Origin: Vairimorpha ceranae
Lineage: Eukaryota; Microsporidia; Nosematidae
NCBI RefSeq assembly: GCF_000988165.1
Contig: NW_020169296.1
Coordinates: 1 to 64,000, forward strand
DNA: 64,000 nucleotides
Direction of reading: 5' to 3'
Position numbers and translations under genes: made by a program. The notes under the pieces were generated by a model, which saw nothing but the letters and a program-made list of their open reading frames with translations, searched no databases and was not told the DNA's origin. Each line of letters starts with the position of its first letter. The stretch's first letter is position 1. Below are positions 10,422 to 19,799 of this stretch, piece after piece.

Positions 10422-11414
10422 ATGGGTAAAACACAAAATATTGCCACAGCATTAATACTTGTAGGAGGATACGGTACAAGATTACGTCCCTTAACTTACA
10501 CTGTACCCAAACCCCTAGTTCCTTTTGTAAATAAGCCTATTTTAGAGCATCAAATTTGTGCACTTGCAAAAGCAGGCGTAAATCAAATTATTCTCGCTTT
10601 AAATTATTATTCAGATTTAATAATAGAAGAAGTAAAAGTTTACGAGAACAAGTATAACATTAAGATTATTTATTCAAAAGAAGAAATTGTGTTGGGTACA
10701 GGAGGACCTTTGGCTCTTGCCAGTAAATATTTAAATGGGAATTTTTACGTTTTAAATAGCGATGTTATATGTGATTATCCTTTTGTAGAAATGATGAATT
10801 ATCATTTAAACACAAAAAATGAAGTCACAATGCTTACGACGCATGTTGAAGATCCGTCACGATACGGAATAGTCGTGACACATGAAAATTCTAAAAAAGT
10901 TAAAAGTTTTATTGAAAAACCATTCAATTCTGAAATAAAAAGGATTAATGCAGGAATATACGTTTTTAATGAGTCTATTTTAAAGCGCATAGAAATAAGA
11001 GAAGTGTCTTTAGAAAGGGAAATTTTTCAAGAAGTAGTTAAAGATAATCTTTTAGGTATTTATGAACTTAATGGATTTTGGAATGACATAGGGCAAATTA
11101 AAGATTATTTAAATGGACAGCACTCGTACTTAAAAAAGTATAATTTAGAAAATTGTGATGTAACTAAAAACGTGGTAATAGGTAAAAATGTTACTATTGG
11201 ACAAAATGTACAAATTGAAAATTCAACCGTATTTGACAATGTTACAATTGGAAGTAATGTTATAATAAAAGATAGTATTATTGGATGGAATTCTATTATT
11301 CAAGATAATGTACAGATTATAAATGGAAGTGTATTAGGAAATTCGGTAAATGTATCAACAGATTGTATATTAGATTCATATTTAGTGAATCCAAATAAGA
11401 TTATAAAATTTTAA
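10422..11414 (+). CDS. PSA1: Mannose-1-phosphate guanylyltransferase (GDP-mannose pyrophosphorylase)
   Basis: A 330-residue nucleotidyltransferase with the signature GGYGTRLRPLTYTVPKPLVP (from about residue 15), then GTGGPLALA, VLNSDV, EDPSRYGIVV, FIEKP and NAGIYVF. The C-terminal third is a left-handed beta-helix of hexapeptide repeats (VVIGKNVTIGQNVQI, NVTIGSNVIIKDSIIG). This is the order of GMPPB/Psa1, which makes GDP-mannose from mannose-1-phosphate and GTP. GDP-mannose feeds protein mannosylation and GPI synthesis in the cytosol and ER. It is slightly shorter than fungal enzymes (about 360 residues). The first ATG in frame is at 10422; only a weak ATCC lies upstream rather than a clear CCC tract. 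Confidence 0.93.
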   Translation: MGKTQNIATALILVGGYGTRLRPLTYTVPKPLVPFVNKPILEHQICALAKAGVNQIILALNYYSDLIIEEVKVYENKYNIKIIYSKEEIVLGTGGPLALASKYLNGNFYVLNSDVICDYPFVEMMNYHLNTKNEVTMLTTHVEDPSRYGIVVTHENSKKVKSFIEKPFNSEIKRINAGIYVFNESILKRIEIREVSLEREIFQEVVKDNLLGIYELNGFWNDIGQIKDYLNGQHSYLKKYNLENCDVTKNVVIGKNVTIGQNVQIENSTVFDNVTIGSNVIIKDSIIGWNSIIQDNVQIINGSVLGNSVNVSTDCILDSYLVNPNKIIKF

Positions 11415-11659
11415 AAAAATAATAAATACTTTTCTTTATAAAATTGAGAATTTTGAAATACATTTTTTTATGTAGCTTTAATAGAAATTGTACATATACT
11501 TTTTTTAAATTTTATTAAGAATTGTATAAAATGTTTCTTTTTAAAAGTTTACACATATTTTCCTTTAAAATTTTTACATTACACACCATTTCTCTGTAAA
11601 ATTTTTTAATACAACATTTCTTAATAAAAATGTTATAAAAAATCACGTAATTATCCCTT

Positions 11660-13111
11660 ATGTTTTCCGTAGAAATAAATAACAATAAAATGAAAATATT
11701 AGAATGTAGAGAAAAAGCTTATTCTGTAATTTCAAAAAATAAAAAATTCTTGTGTAGTGGAATATATGGCATAATCAACATTAGGAATTCACAGTATATT
11801 ATTTTTATTGTTGATTCTAGAAAAGTAAGCACTTTTTTTTCTTCTGATGTTTTTGAAGTTTCTAAAGTAGAGATAATCCTCTTAAAAGGAAGTCCAGAGA
11901 CACAATACATTTACGGTCTGAGAAGTGTACTAGAAAATTGTGGAATTTATTTTAGTAAGACTTTTCTATATAAAAATATTTCATTTGATAAGAATAAAAA
12001 ACGATTAAAAAAAGACTTTTGGTTTAATTACAATCCTTGTAAGGCACTAAAAGTCTATGATAGAGATCTTATTTCATTTTCGGTCAGGTGTATTCAAGGG
12101 TATTTTAATTCTATGACTTACGGTAGTACAAAAATAACTCTTATTTCTAGAAGATGTTGGAGAAGATGTGGAGCTAGATTTTTTAGTCGCGGGGTTAATA
12201 AACAAGGATATGTATCTAATTTTGTAGAAACTGAACAAATTATACAAATCGATAACAAGGTAATACATGCATTTTTACAAATTAGAGGATCTATTCCATT
12301 AGTATGGGGGCATAAAGTAAATTTGAAGTATGCACCTGAAATTATCCTCCCTGAAAAAAATGCACAATTCTTTTTTAAATCACATGATCTTCTTTTATCT
12401 AAATATGGCTCAATTTATTATATTAATTTAATTAATGACACTAATTATGAAGGGATATTGTACAAAGCATTTAATAAACTACGTAATACAATACGACTAA
12501 ATAATTTTAACTATCATAAATTACAGAAAACTCTTGACCTAGAAGAAAATAAAAAACTGTCTAAACAGATAGATAAAATTTTAGATGAATTTAACAGTAA
12601 ATCTACTATTAAATATCAAAAAGGGGCTATTAGAATTAATTGTATAGATTGCTTAGATAGAACAAATTTGATGCAATACATTATAGCCAAGCATCTAGTC
12701 AAAAGATTATTTGGTAAAAATTTTTTGATTTATAATTCTATCCTCAGATTATTGTGGTTTTATAATGGAAATATGTTATCTTTACAGTATGCAGGTACGC
12801 CTGCTATAAAGGCAGATTTGTTAAGACATGAAAAATATACAGTTAACGGATACTTAAAAGATTTTTATTATTCTGTACAAAGATATTTTATCAATAGACT
12901 TTTTCATGGACAAATACATGATGCTTACAATATTTTAACATATAAAAAATATATTTTTAAGGACAAAGCTACGACCAAGCTAAGCATACAAAGCTTTGTA
13001 ATGCTTTGTTTAGTTATTTATGTATACAAATATATAATAGATTTTAAAATTCCGCTTTTAAAGTACATTTTGTACTTTTTGATTTTTTTTACTTTTAATT
13101 TTTTAAGTTGA
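11660..13111 (+). CDS. SAC1: SAC1-type phosphoinositide phosphatase
   Basis: The 483-residue protein has an N-terminal SAC half (LKGSPETQYIYGLRSVLE region) and the core IQIDNKVIHAFLQIRGSIPLVWG. The catalytic C-X5-R motif is INCIDCLDRTNLMQ (Cys328, Arg334). It ends in two closely spaced hydrophobic helices (about 433-450 and 458-483), as in ER/Golgi Sac1, which hydrolyses PI4P and related lipids. TCCCTT directly precedes the start ATG. A 5-phosphatase (52202) and a VAP protein (17127) elsewhere in the window could act in the same ER lipid pathway; that is inference. Confidence 0.93.
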   Translation: MFSVEINNNKMKILECREKAYSVISKNKKFLCSGIYGIINIRNSQYIIFIVDSRKVSTFFSSDVFEVSKVEIILLKGSPETQYIYGLRSVLENCGIYFSKTFLYKNISFDKNKKRLKKDFWFNYNPCKALKVYDRDLISFSVRCIQGYFNSMTYGSTKITLISRRCWRRCGARFFSRGVNKQGYVSNFVETEQIIQIDNKVIHAFLQIRGSIPLVWGHKVNLKYAPEIILPEKNAQFFFKSHDLLLSKYGSIYYINLINDTNYEGILYKAFNKLRNTIRLNNFNYHKLQKTLDLEENKKLSKQIDKILDEFNSKSTIKYQKGAIRINCIDCLDRTNLMQYIIAKHLVKRLFGKNFLIYNSILRLLWFYNGNMLSLQYAGTPAIKADLLRHEKYTVNGYLKDFYYSVQRYFINRLFHGQIHDAYNILTYKKYIFKDKATTKLSIQSFVMLCLVIYVYKYIIDFKIPLLKYILYFLIFFTFNFLS

Positions 13112-13593
13112 ACACAACTAACATTTTAAAATAATTAAAATAAAATATCTTGTATTTACATTTATTAAATATTTTTGTGATCTAAAAAAGAATGATGCTT
13201 TTTATTTTACGTCTTGTATTTACATTTATAAAATATTTTTGTGATCTAAAAAAGTATAATGCTTTTCATTTTGCTTTGTACTAAGTTTAAATTTATTGAA
13301 ATATCTAGCTTGTTATTACAAAGGCAAGTTTTTAATTAAAAAGTTTCTTCTCATTTTTATATTTAGAAAATTTATTTAAAAATTATTTATTATGTTACAA
13401 AAAGAATTCTGGTGCTAAATATGATACTATAACATGTTTAGTTTATTGTTTGTATGTATTTTATAAATATATTCTTACAAGAGAAAATTTAAACACTTAA
13501 ATTTTTTTAGGAAAATCTCGTATGCAAAATAATTTACGAATTTCAATATCGAAAATTCGAAACTCAAAAAACGCTTAAATTTTTACCCTTCAA
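13112..13593. other. Spacer with a tandem duplication upstream of eIF2A
   Basis: The 64-bp direct duplication at 13147-13274 is annotated separately. The rest is AT-rich. TTTTTACCCTTCAA before 13594 is the start-site motif. Confidence 0.5.
13147..13274 (+). repeat. Tandem duplication, 2 x 64 bp
   Basis: The unit at 13147-13210 is repeated at 13211-13274 with a handful of substitutions. Both copies begin [A/G]TCTTGTATTTACATTTAT. It lies in the spacer between SAC1 and eIF2A and codes for nothing. Confidence 0.85.
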
Positions 13594-14997
13594 ATGCCAG
13601 TACTTGCGTACGATTCTAGAAGATTAATTTTAGATGTATTTGATAAAAAAGTTATTATTCAAAATGTAAATATATACGCTATTAGTAATAACATTTTAAT
13701 ATATAATATAGATAATTGCCTTTATAAACTTGATCTTACATTACCAGAATTACACGAACAAGTAACTTATAATATTTGTTTTTACAAATTTACAACAGAA
13801 ATTCATGAACTAAAATTATCAGAAAATGGTAAAAATGTGGGAGTGTTACTTACGAATGGGGAGTTTTATTTATTTTCAAATTTTACTTTAACTTTTTCTA
13901 AAAAGAAAATAAACGGTTTTGGGATTTCAGACAATCTAATGGGCTACGAAACAAAGAACAATTTTTACTTAGAAAATATCAATTCTGCAGGTATGGTGGA
14001 TAAATCTTTAAATTCTTTCTTTAAATATTTTGTGTTTAATTCTTTTTGTCTGGTGTTCACATTAAAATTAAAAGATGGAGAGAATAATTATTGTCATAAA
14101 ATGATAAAAATTTCTAAAAAAAACATTACAGTGGTTAAAACATTTGATTCGATAGTTGATGTAAATTGTAAATGTAGTGATGATGGTAATTATGTACTTG
14201 TTAATCTTTCTACTTCTTACGTTAAAAATTCGTATTTTGCGTCTACAGCTTTGTACGTGTACGACGTTGCACAAGAAAAATTTGAAAAAATGAATAAACT
14301 GTCGAATATATTAGATTTTACATTTATAAAAAATGGATTCTGTGTTGTGTATGGTAATCAGCCTTCATATGTTGCCATTTTTAATATGGATTTATCATTC
14401 AGAGAAAAATTTCCATCAGGAATTAGAAATCGTATTTATTTTAATCGTCAAGAATCGTATGTTGTATTGGCGGGATTCGAACAATTGGCTGGTAACGTTG
14501 AAGTTTATGATGCAAAATCTAAAGAAAAGCTTTCGATTGCTAACGAATTAGGTGCAAGTAAAGTTTTATGGGACACAACAGGGAGTTATTATTATGTCTC
14601 TACGTTAAATTATCTTAAAGAAGATAATAGAATTAACAAGTATGATTATTATGGTAGACTTATTTCATCTGAATGTTTTGATAGTTTATGTGACGTATCT
14701 GTTTATGGACTTAATGAGGAATTTATAGAATTAAGTCCTCCTAAAGAAAAGTTTGTAGAGACAATCGAAGAAGCTTATGTTCCAGCTATCCTTAAAAATA
14801 AAAACTTACGAAAGGGCGTGTCACAACCGATAAAAGCAAAACAAAATGAGAATGAAGATGAATTGATAAATAAGTTGGAAATTATTGAAGCACTTAAACA
14901 GAAGATGGGTAGTAATCAGAAATTGGAAACATACGAGCTTAATTTAATTTTAAATGAAGGAAAAATTAAGAAGAAGCTTGAAGATTTAAAAAAATAA
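13594..14997 (+). CDS. EIF2A: Eukaryotic translation initiation factor 2A (eIF2A)
   Basis: A 467-residue beta-propeller protein. The diagnostic stretch runs from about 247 to 360: GFCVVYGNQPSYVAIFN, SGIRNRIYFNRQESYVVLAG, QLAGNVEVYDAKSKEKL, ASKVLWDTTGSYYYVST and INKYDYYGRLIS. These match the conserved blades of eIF2A. The N-terminal blades are strongly diverged. The C-terminal 90 residues are charged and helical (ELINKLEIIEALKQKMGSNQ), as in other eIF2A proteins. eIF2A is a cytosolic monomeric factor that can deliver initiator tRNA in alternative initiation; it is unrelated to the eIF2-alpha gene at 43085. TTACCCTTCAA precedes the ATG. Confidence 0.88.
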   Translation: MPVLAYDSRRLILDVFDKKVIIQNVNIYAISNNILIYNIDNCLYKLDLTLPELHEQVTYNICFYKFTTEIHELKLSENGKNVGVLLTNGEFYLFSNFTLTFSKKKINGFGISDNLMGYETKNNFYLENINSAGMVDKSLNSFFKYFVFNSFCLVFTLKLKDGENNYCHKMIKISKKNITVVKTFDSIVDVNCKCSDDGNYVLVNLSTSYVKNSYFASTALYVYDVAQEKFEKMNKLSNILDFTFIKNGFCVVYGNQPSYVAIFNMDLSFREKFPSGIRNRIYFNRQESYVVLAGFEQLAGNVEVYDAKSKEKLSIANELGASKVLWDTTGSYYYVSTLNYLKEDNRINKYDYYGRLISSECFDSLCDVSVYGLNEEFIELSPPKEKFVETIEEAYVPAILKNKNLRKGVSQPIKAKQNENEDELINKLEIIEALKQKMGSNQKLETYELNLILNEGKIKKKLEDLKK

Positions 14998-15540
14998 AAA
15001 AATAATTTTTTAAATGTTGTTTTTGTAGATGCAATGTATAATTTTTAATAACAATATATTTTTTATTAGATTTTTGTACAATGTAAGTGTACAGATAATA
15101 CAATAAAGCTTTTAAGACTAAGATAATTTAAAAATCATATATTTAACTTTACAGCTCTTAAGGTTAACACTTTTTTAAAATTCTACATAAAAAATATACG
15201 CATATGCGACAAAAAATGCAAAATATAAAATTAACTTAAAAAAATATTCTTATTTTACTGATATATTTCTAATATGTAGCTATGTGTTAAAGTGAAGTAA
15301 AAAATAATCATGTATTACTATCTAAAACCTTTTATGAATAATTTATTTAATTTACTTTAAACACCAAGCGAAGATGCTACGATTCTATGTATGCTTTTTT
15401 AAAACAAACAAAAATTAGTTTGATGACAAAATAAATTCTAATATTATTTGATATTGAAATGTATGTTTTTCTTTACTTTATTTTTTGTACAAAATCATTT
15501 TAAAATTTATATCTTATTTTTTCTTATGGAAGGGAGCAAA
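14998..15540. other. AT-rich spacer upstream of PP1
   Basis: No gene was recognised. It holds the eIF2A 3' region and the PP1 promoter. Confidence 0.45.
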
Positions 15541-16464
15541 ATGGAACGAGAAATTTGCATAGACAAAATAATTGAAAAACTTCTTGGTGCAAAGAATAGC
15601 AAAGCAGGAATGAATGTAAATTTACTAGAACAAGAAATAATTTACTTATGTAGATCTACACAGGAAATTCTAAAAAACCAACCTACTTTTCTAGAATTAA
15701 AAGCTCCTATAAAAATATGTGGAGATACACACGGACAATATTATGATCTTTTGAAATTATTTGAATATGGTGGATTCCCACCTGTTAGTAATTATCTATT
15801 TTTAGGCGACTATGTAGATAGAGGTAAACAATCTATAGAAACAGTTTGCTTACTTATGGCTTACAAGATTAAATACCCAGATAATTTTTTTCTTCTAAGA
15901 GGCAATCACGAATGCGCCAGCATTAATAAAATTTATGGTTTCTACGACGAATGTAAAAGAAGATACGACGTACGACTATGGAATATTTTTACAGAATGTT
16001 TTAATTATCTGCCAATAGCTGCTTTAATAGACTCTAAAATTTTGTGCATGCATGGTGGAATTTCTCCAGATCTGAAAAATCTGAGTCAAATAAAAAATAT
16101 TGCACGACCAACAGATGTACCAGATTCTGGTTTATTGTGCGATTTGCTTTGGAGTGATCCAGAGCCTGCCATTTCTGGCTGGGGATACAATGATAGAGGA
16201 GTCTCTGTGACATTTGGTGCAGATATAGTCGAAAACTTTCTAGAAACACAAAATCTAGATCTTATTTGTAGAGGACATCAAGTCGTAGAAGACGGATACG
16301 AATTTTTTGCTTCAAGATCACTTGTTACAATATTTTCTGCTCCAAATTATTGCGGAGAATTTGATAATAGTGGGGCTATTATGAATGTTAGTAAAGATCT
16401 TGTCTGTTCATTTCAAATTTTAAAGCCAAGAGGCACAGGCGATGAAGATAAAAAGACGCTTTAG
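15541..16464 (+). CDS. GLC7: Serine/threonine protein phosphatase PP1, catalytic subunit
   Basis: A 307-residue enzyme with all metallophosphatase motifs: [20 protein letters not shown] (from 61), [46 protein letters not shown] and [31 protein letters not shown] and the CSFQILKP end identify PP1 rather than PP2A or PP2B. Metal ligands are kept. The usual GDIHG reads GDTHG here, an exchange at a non-liganding position. Regulatory subunits cannot be inferred. I prefer the ATG at 15541, preceded by GAAGGGAGCAAA; an ATG at 15526 would add five residues. The stop overlaps the out-of-frame region ahead of the next gene, whose own start lies 50 bp downstream. Confidence 0.95.
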   Translation: MEREICIDKIIEKLLGAKNSKAGMNVNLLEQEIIYLCRSTQEILKNQPTFLELKAPIKICGDTHGQYYDLLKLFEYGGFPPVSNYLFLGDYVDRGKQSIETVCLLMAYKIKYPDNFFLLRGNHECASINKIYGFYDECKRRYDVRLWNIFTECFNYLPIAALIDSKILCMHGGISPDLKNLSQIKNIARPTDVPDSGLLCDLLWSDPEPAISGWGYNDRGVSVTFGADIVENFLETQNLDLICRGHQVVEDGYEFFASRSLVTIFSAPNYCGEFDNSGAIMNVSKDLVCSFQILKPRGTGDEDKKTL

Positions 16465-16513
16465 AAAAAAAATAAATTTATTAAGTCATTTTTTTCTGTC
16501 TATTACCCTTTTT

Positions 16514-17074
16514 ATGCAACCAAAAAGAATTTTAAATTTTGCAAAAAATATTGACAACTTTGAAACGGTTGATTTAAATGATAAGGAAGTGAAAAAAATT
16601 ATTAATGATGAAACATTAAATATATATAATATATTTAGTTCTTTATATCACACTACTTTAGATAATCAGGATATTAATGTTGATAATAATTTCTCTAACA
16701 GTTTAAAATATAGTGAAGCAAAATTGACAAACACGTGTTTATATTGCGCAAGAGAACATGAAGATAAAAATTGCCCTTTTGTTATTTGTAAAAAGTGTGG
16801 AGAAATAGGACATCTTAATAAATTTTGTACTAATTCTTTTACATTGAAAAAATCTACGCTTTGTAAAAAATGTAAATTTTCTACACATTCTGAATTTGAC
16901 TGTCCCGCAATTTATAGAAGGTATAAATTTGTAAGAGATGTAAAAAAAACGTGCGGCAATTGTGCTGGCGATCATTTTTGTAATGACTGCACTACATCTC
17001 TAGATATTAGTAAATTTTCTATATTTAGTGAAAAATATTACAATTTTATAAAAAAATATTCTCGCAAAAGATAA
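16514..17074 (+). CDS. Zinc-knuckle RNA-binding protein, AIR1/AIR2-like (TRAMP complex)
   Basis: A 186-residue protein with a C-terminal array of four CCHC-type knuckles: C75-x2-C78-x3-H82-x4-C87, C92-x2-C95-x4-H100-x4-C105, C117-x2-C120-x4-H125-x4-C130, and a shorter one starting at C147. After the third knuckle comes CPAIYRRYKF, resembling the 'CP..WR.Y' signature of yeast Air1/Air2 and human ZCCHC7. Those proteins join a poly(A) polymerase and the Mtr4 helicase to feed nuclear RNA to the exosome. Start choice rests on TTACCCTTTTT right before the ATG at 16514. An earlier in-frame ATG (16442) would overlap PP1 and is rejected. Yeast Air proteins have five knuckles, so one may be lost. Confidence 0.7.
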   Translation: MQPKRILNFAKNIDNFETVDLNDKEVKKIINDETLNIYNIFSSLYHTTLDNQDINVDNNFSNSLKYSEAKLTNTCLYCAREHEDKNCPFVICKKCGEIGHLNKFCTNSFTLKKSTLCKKCKFSTHSEFDCPAIYRRYKFVRDVKKTCGNCAGDHFCNDCTTSLDISKFSIFSEKYYNFIKKYSRKR

Positions 17075-17126
17075 CATTTTAATTTTTACAATAAATTTAT
17101 GCAAAAAGTTTACATTTTTTCCCCTT

Positions 17127-17591
17127 ATGGGAGACATAATTATAATTCCAAATTCACATGTCAAAATAAATAAAAACACTTTATTTGGTTTTTTAAAAAT
17201 AGTTAATGCAAGTTTAGAACGTAAGGCATTTAAGATAAAAACAACAAAACCTAAAGATTATTTAGTAAAACCCAGTATCGGTATTTTGAGATCAAAAGAA
17301 GAAATTATAGTTGAAATAAATTTATTAGAAAATATTAAAATTGATGAACAGCATAAATTTGCAGTTGAAATTTACGAAATTAATTATAGACAAGCCATTG
17401 ATACTCTTAAGAGATATTTAAAATCTACACAAATATCACCATTTTTAATTAAAAGACTTGGTGTAGAGTTTGAAAGTGTAGAAAATTCTTCTACAAAACA
17501 GGATTATTATATTAAGATATTTTGTTTAATTTATTTATTAATTTTGTTTGTATGTATTTTCTTAAAATTATTTAATAAAGTAGATGCATAA
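17127..17591 (+). CDS. SCS2: VAP/Scs2-type MSP-domain tail-anchored ER protein
   Basis: A 154-residue protein with an MSP fold over residues 1-115: FGFLKIVNAS, then RKAFKIKTTKPKDYLVKPSIG (the FFAT-binding K..KTT.P..Y.V.P.. strand) and ILRSKEEIIVEI. It ends in a single transmembrane tail (about 127-147, IKIFCLIYLLILFVCIFLKL). VAP/Scs2 proteins sit in the ER membrane and recruit FFAT-motif lipid-transfer and signalling proteins to membrane contact sites. The usual coiled coil between MSP domain and tail is nearly absent. TTCCCCTT precedes the ATG. It converges with LSM7, leaving 19 bp between stops. Confidence 0.9.
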   Translation: MGDIIIIPNSHVKINKNTLFGFLKIVNASLERKAFKIKTTKPKDYLVKPSIGILRSKEEIIVEINLLENIKIDEQHKFAVEIYEINYRQAIDTLKRYLKSTQISPFLIKRLGVEFESVENSSTKQDYYIKIFCLIYLLILFVCIFLKLFNKVDA

Positions 17592-17610
17592 ATAAAAACA
17601 CTATATTATT

Positions 17611-17877
17611 TTACAAAATATTTGGTTTACCTAGCGATATAAAAGATAAACTTCTTCCCAAACAAAAAACACATTCTTTACATGCTCCCGCCATTTTTTT
17701 TTCTAAAATAAGGTTCGATGCATCATCGTATGAAATTAGTACTCCAGATAATCTTTCGCCGTTTGAAAAAGCAACAGTAATAAATTTGTTTTTAAATTTA
17801 CTTAAATTGCTAAACAATGAAGTTTTATTGTTATTTGTAATTAATTTAGCATTTTCTATTTTTTCTTCTACGTTCAT
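17611..17877 (-). CDS. LSM7: Sm-like protein LSM7
   Basis: An 88-residue Sm-fold protein. Sm1 is LSKFKNKFITVAFSNGERLSGVLISYDDASNLILE; Sm2 is the short CVFCLGRSLSFISL. The 'L.KF..K.I.V.F..G....GVL..YD...NL.L' spacing and the LGR...F/L..L ending fit LSM7 best among Lsm proteins, though another Lsm (for example SmG) cannot be excluded. LSM7 is part of the Lsm1-7 ring in mRNA decay and Lsm2-8 in U6 snRNP; PAT1-like and DCP1 genes lie elsewhere in the window. The ATG follows AACCC directly. PAM16 ends four bases upstream. Confidence 0.75.
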   Translation of the reverse strand: MNVEEKIENAKLITNNNKTSLFSNLSKFKNKFITVAFSNGERLSGVLISYDDASNLILEKKMAGACKECVFCLGRSLSFISLGKPNIL

Positions 17878-17880
17878 GGG

Positions 17881-18147
17881 TTATTTTTCAAAATCTTTAC
17901 TTAAAAATTCGTAAGCATTTTTTATTTTACTCTGTAAATACTTAGAACCATTATTCATTCTATAATTTCTATTAAACAAATCCAAATATCTTTTTGTAAT
18001 TAAATCACTATTAGCTGTAGAAGTAACACCCAATATTTTATAAGCGTCTTCCTTGTTCATATAGTTTGGCCTAAAAACATCCATCAATGTTTTATATAAA
18101 GTTATACACAATACTTTTCCGCCCTCTTTAAATAATGTAAGTACCAT
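17881..18147 (-). CDS. PAM16: Mitosomal import-motor J-like subunit PAM16/TIM16
   Basis: An 88-residue protein. The N-terminal 25 residues are moderately hydrophobic. Residues 30-88 form a degenerate J domain: NKEDAYKILGV, then YLDLFNRNY, GSKYLQSKIKNAYEFL. The phrase 'GS.YLQSK...A.E.L' is the most conserved part of Pam16/Magmas, and the HPD tripeptide of true J proteins is missing, as expected for Pam16. It would sit at the inner face of the organelle membrane with Pam18 and regulate mtHsp70-driven import. TTACCCTTTTGC precedes the ATG. It lies 15 bp from the next gene on one side and 3 bp from LSM7 on the other. Confidence 0.85.
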   Translation of the reverse strand: MVLTLFKEGGKVLCITLYKTLMDVFRPNYMNKEDAYKILGVTSTANSDLITKRYLDLFNRNYRMNNGSKYLQSKIKNAYEFLSKDFEK

Positions 18148-18162
18148 GCAAAAGGGTAACTT

Positions 18163-19113
18163 TTAAAATTCAATGCAATCAGAAATGCTTTTGTAATTTG
18201 ATTCTGCAAATAAAAATTCAAAATCTTCATCAGCTGAATCAAAAATTAAATCATTAAAAACACTTTTTATACTCGGTAGTTCAATTGAGTAAAATCTAAT
18301 ATTTTTTAGTTGTAAAAGAATGCTACTTGTTTTGATATAATAATTTTTTAAAAAATGATTGATTTCGTTAATTTTATTTTCTAAAATTAAGCTGTAAATC
18401 TCTTGTTTAATTTTCATAAAAGGTAAAAAATAAATCAGAAAGTTATCTATAGAATCTACTTGTATCTTATTTTTTATATCAATGTAGGTATTAACATTTT
18501 GTACAATCTCAAAAGATTTATATAAATTTTGAGAACCTCTAAAAGAAATTAGAAGTGTAAATACTTCATATGCCAAAAATGCGATGTGGTTATTACAATC
18601 ACCTAAAAATTTTATGTAGTAATCCATATTGTAGAAATATTTAGTATTTAAAATACATAAAAGTTGTTTTCTTGTGTATTTAGCATTTTCATTTACTAAA
18701 AATGATTCTATCAAATCTGGATAATTTTTAAGATATTCTAAAAAATACTTATCCTCGTATGTTTCATCATAAAGCATTTTTAAAATCTTTTTTTTATCTA
18801 AAAATATTTCCGCTTTTGTAAAAACAGGAAAAAGATATCGTTTTAGTACTTTGTTCTTAAAATGACTTTTTACAAGATTTGTGTTTAGATTTAAATCTAT
18901 GTTTAGATTAAAGATTAATCTATAGGCAATAGATAAAAGAATCGTACTTTTAGTGCTATTTAATGTATCTATTAGTACTTTAAATATTTCTTTATGTTCA
19001 TCCTGATGGTTTTCTAGATATTTTTTACAAAATAAATAATATCTTTCATAGTCAGAAATATCTTTATGCTTTTTAGAAATTTTATTAAAATTGTAAATCC
19101 ACTTTTTGTCCAT
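18163..19113 (-). CDS. Mo25/Hym1-like helical-repeat scaffold protein, tentative
   Basis: A 316-residue, all-helical protein. The stretch from about 145 to 215 (YTRKQLLCILNTKYFYNMDY, YIKFLGDCNNHIAFLAYEVF, TLLISFRG) resembles the Mo25 core that reads 'Y.TKRQSLKLLGELL.....NF.IM..YI' and 'D.S..IQ.EAFHVFK.FVA.P'. In fungi Hym1/Mo25 activates germinal-centre kinases in the RAM/MOR polarity pathway. The overall length fits (about 340 in others) but divergence is high and the C-terminal 70 residues match nothing I recall, so another ARM/HEAT protein is possible. The ATG is preceded by AATCC. The gene is co-oriented with PAM16 and LSM7. Confidence 0.5.
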   Translation of the reverse strand: MDKKWIYNFNKISKKHKDISDYERYYLFCKKYLENHQDEHKEIFKVLIDTLNSTKSTILLSIAYRLIFNLNIDLNLNTNLVKSHFKNKVLKRYLFPVFTKAEIFLDKKKILKMLYDETYEDKYFLEYLKNYPDLIESFLVNENAKYTRKQLLCILNTKYFYNMDYYIKFLGDCNNHIAFLAYEVFTLLISFRGSQNLYKSFEIVQNVNTYIDIKNKIQVDSIDNFLIYFLPFMKIKQEIYSLILENKINEINHFLKNYYIKTSSILLQLKNIRFYSIELPSIKSVFNDLIFDSADEDFEFLFAESNYKSISDCIEF

Positions 19114-19799
19114 GGATTAAAAATTTTAAAAATATTAAAAAGAAGTTTAATTCTTGTGTATATTTAATGTTAGTGTATTTTTAACAGATTAATAATTTTA
19201 CAAATAATGGTGTTCTTATAAAATTAACAATTAAAAACATTTCTTTGTAATTTAGTTAACCATGCTGTACAATCTTAAAATAAGTGAATCAAGTTAAATT
19301 TTTTAACTGTTTTTCTTTCTAATTAAAAACTGAATATAAGAGTTTTTTCTGCTAAAAAGCCAAATTATTATTTTAATTTAAAATAATTAGTAAAACTTTT
19401 ATTTTAAATCTGTACTTTGTTAAAAAATAAATTTTGGTTTCTTCCACAAAAGATACTTTTTTACATGCTTTTATGTTAATTTTAAACAAATTGAACATTT
19501 CTGCGCTTAATTTGTAAAAGTTCAAAAATAGATGCATAATTTTTTCTATTTTAATACAAAAATAAATAAAATCAATATAAATTACAAACAAAATCATTAA
19601 ATTAAAAAATTAATATTTAAAAGTTATATTTTTGGGATAAAGCGTGGGCTTATAAAATAAATATTATTTATAAAACAGACGTGTCAAGGCTATCAACTTC
19701 ACTTGCTGATTGACATTCCTACACTTCTATTATCCACAGATACATTTGTTATATTGTATTATAAATTATAAAAATAAAAATAAAAATAAAAACAATTTA
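19114..19799. other. AT-rich spacer
   Basis: No gene was recognised. The open frame at 19373-19597 (minus) has poor composition and no start signal. Short AAAATA/TAAAAA runs occur at 19766-19790. Confidence 0.45.

Noticed and set aside
16442..16513. N-terminal extension of the AIR-like protein overlapping PP1
   Set aside because: TTACCCTTTTT directly precedes the later ATG at 16514; the extension overlaps the PP1 3' end.
19373..19597. 74-codon minus-strand frame
   Set aside because: Composition is that of random AT-rich sequence, without a start motif.
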